DNA of 13,390 bases from assembly GCA_045660825.1 (NCBI GenBank), contig JAZREN010000070.1, positions 1-13,390 on the forward strand, read 5' to 3'. Positions 13,295 through 13,390 of this stretch are shown one piece after another; position 1 is the stretch's first letter, and each line of letters begins with the position of its first letter. The notes under the pieces were generated by a model. That model was not told where the DNA came from. It made no database searches and saw only the letters and a program-made list of their open reading frames with translations. The position numbers and the translations under genes are program-made. This stretch comes from HGM04593 sp045660825 (GTDB lineage: Bacteria; Bacteroidota; Bacteroidia; Bacteroidales; Bacteroidaceae).

Positions 13295-13333
13295 ATCTCA
13301 TTTGCGCTCTGAAGCAAGATAAATTGTAAAAAT

Positions 13334-13380
13334 ATAGCTATTCCTTTGATAAACATTGGAATAGCTATTGTTTGTTTGGG
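13334..13380. terminator. Second hairpin near the right edge, possibly of a convergent gene
   Basis: Perfect 11-nt arms ATAGCTATTCC (13334-13344) and GGAATAGCTAT (13358-13368). On the plus strand TGTTTGTTTGG follows; on the minus strand ATTTTTAC follows. It could back up the previous terminator or end a minus-strand gene that lies beyond the window. Confidence 0.6.
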
Positions 13381-13390
13381 GAAATTTTAT

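Overview
The window looks like a chromosomal segment of a Bacteroidales bacterium (Bacteroides/Prevotella-like). Support comes from several promoters of the Bacteroidetes type (TTTG, 19-20 nt, TAnnTTTG), the absence of strong Shine-Dalgarno sites, protein variants typical of the order (a 71-aa MIHIGNI helix-turn-helix protein, a 90-aa GroES, a GroEL ending in GGM repeats), lipoprotein signals, and a decayed gene ending in a type IX secretion-like C-terminal tail. The species cannot be fixed from the sequence alone.

Left part (1-3055): the 3' end of an IS1182-like transposase with a terminator; a tRNA-Arg(UCU) on the minus strand with its own promoter and an abutting terminator; about 600 bp of hairpin- and repeat-rich spacer; a minus-strand pseudogene (stop plus frameshift); fabG (3-oxoacyl-ACP reductase) with promoter and terminator; another repeat-bearing spacer; and a small HTH protein with a consensus promoter and a terminator.

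Middle part (3056-8323): mostly minus strand. A YrbG-type Na+/Ca2+ exchanger has its own promoter, followed by groES-groEL and a small unknown lipoprotein. The groES-groEL spacer is unusually long (159 bp) and contains two inverted REP-like repeat copies. A YihY-family membrane protein is transcribed divergently from the exchanger.

Right part (8324-13390): a thiamine salvage operon. A promoter drives a TPP riboswitch aptamer, a long repeat-filled leader ending in a terminator-like hairpin, then a TonB-dependent outer-membrane receptor, a PnuT-type inner-membrane thiamine transporter, thiamine pyrophosphokinase and a lipoprotein SGNH/GDSL hydrolase, closed by a strong terminator. The logic is uptake across the outer membrane, uptake across the inner membrane, then trapping as thiamine diphosphate, with TPP feedback through the riboswitch. 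The lipoprotein hydrolase is the least expected member.

I found no CRISPR array, defence island, prophage or clearly novel multi-gene system. The more unusual content is in the non-coding DNA: three families of dispersed or paired palindromic repeats that sit in intergenic spaces, including inside two operons and inside a riboswitch leader.
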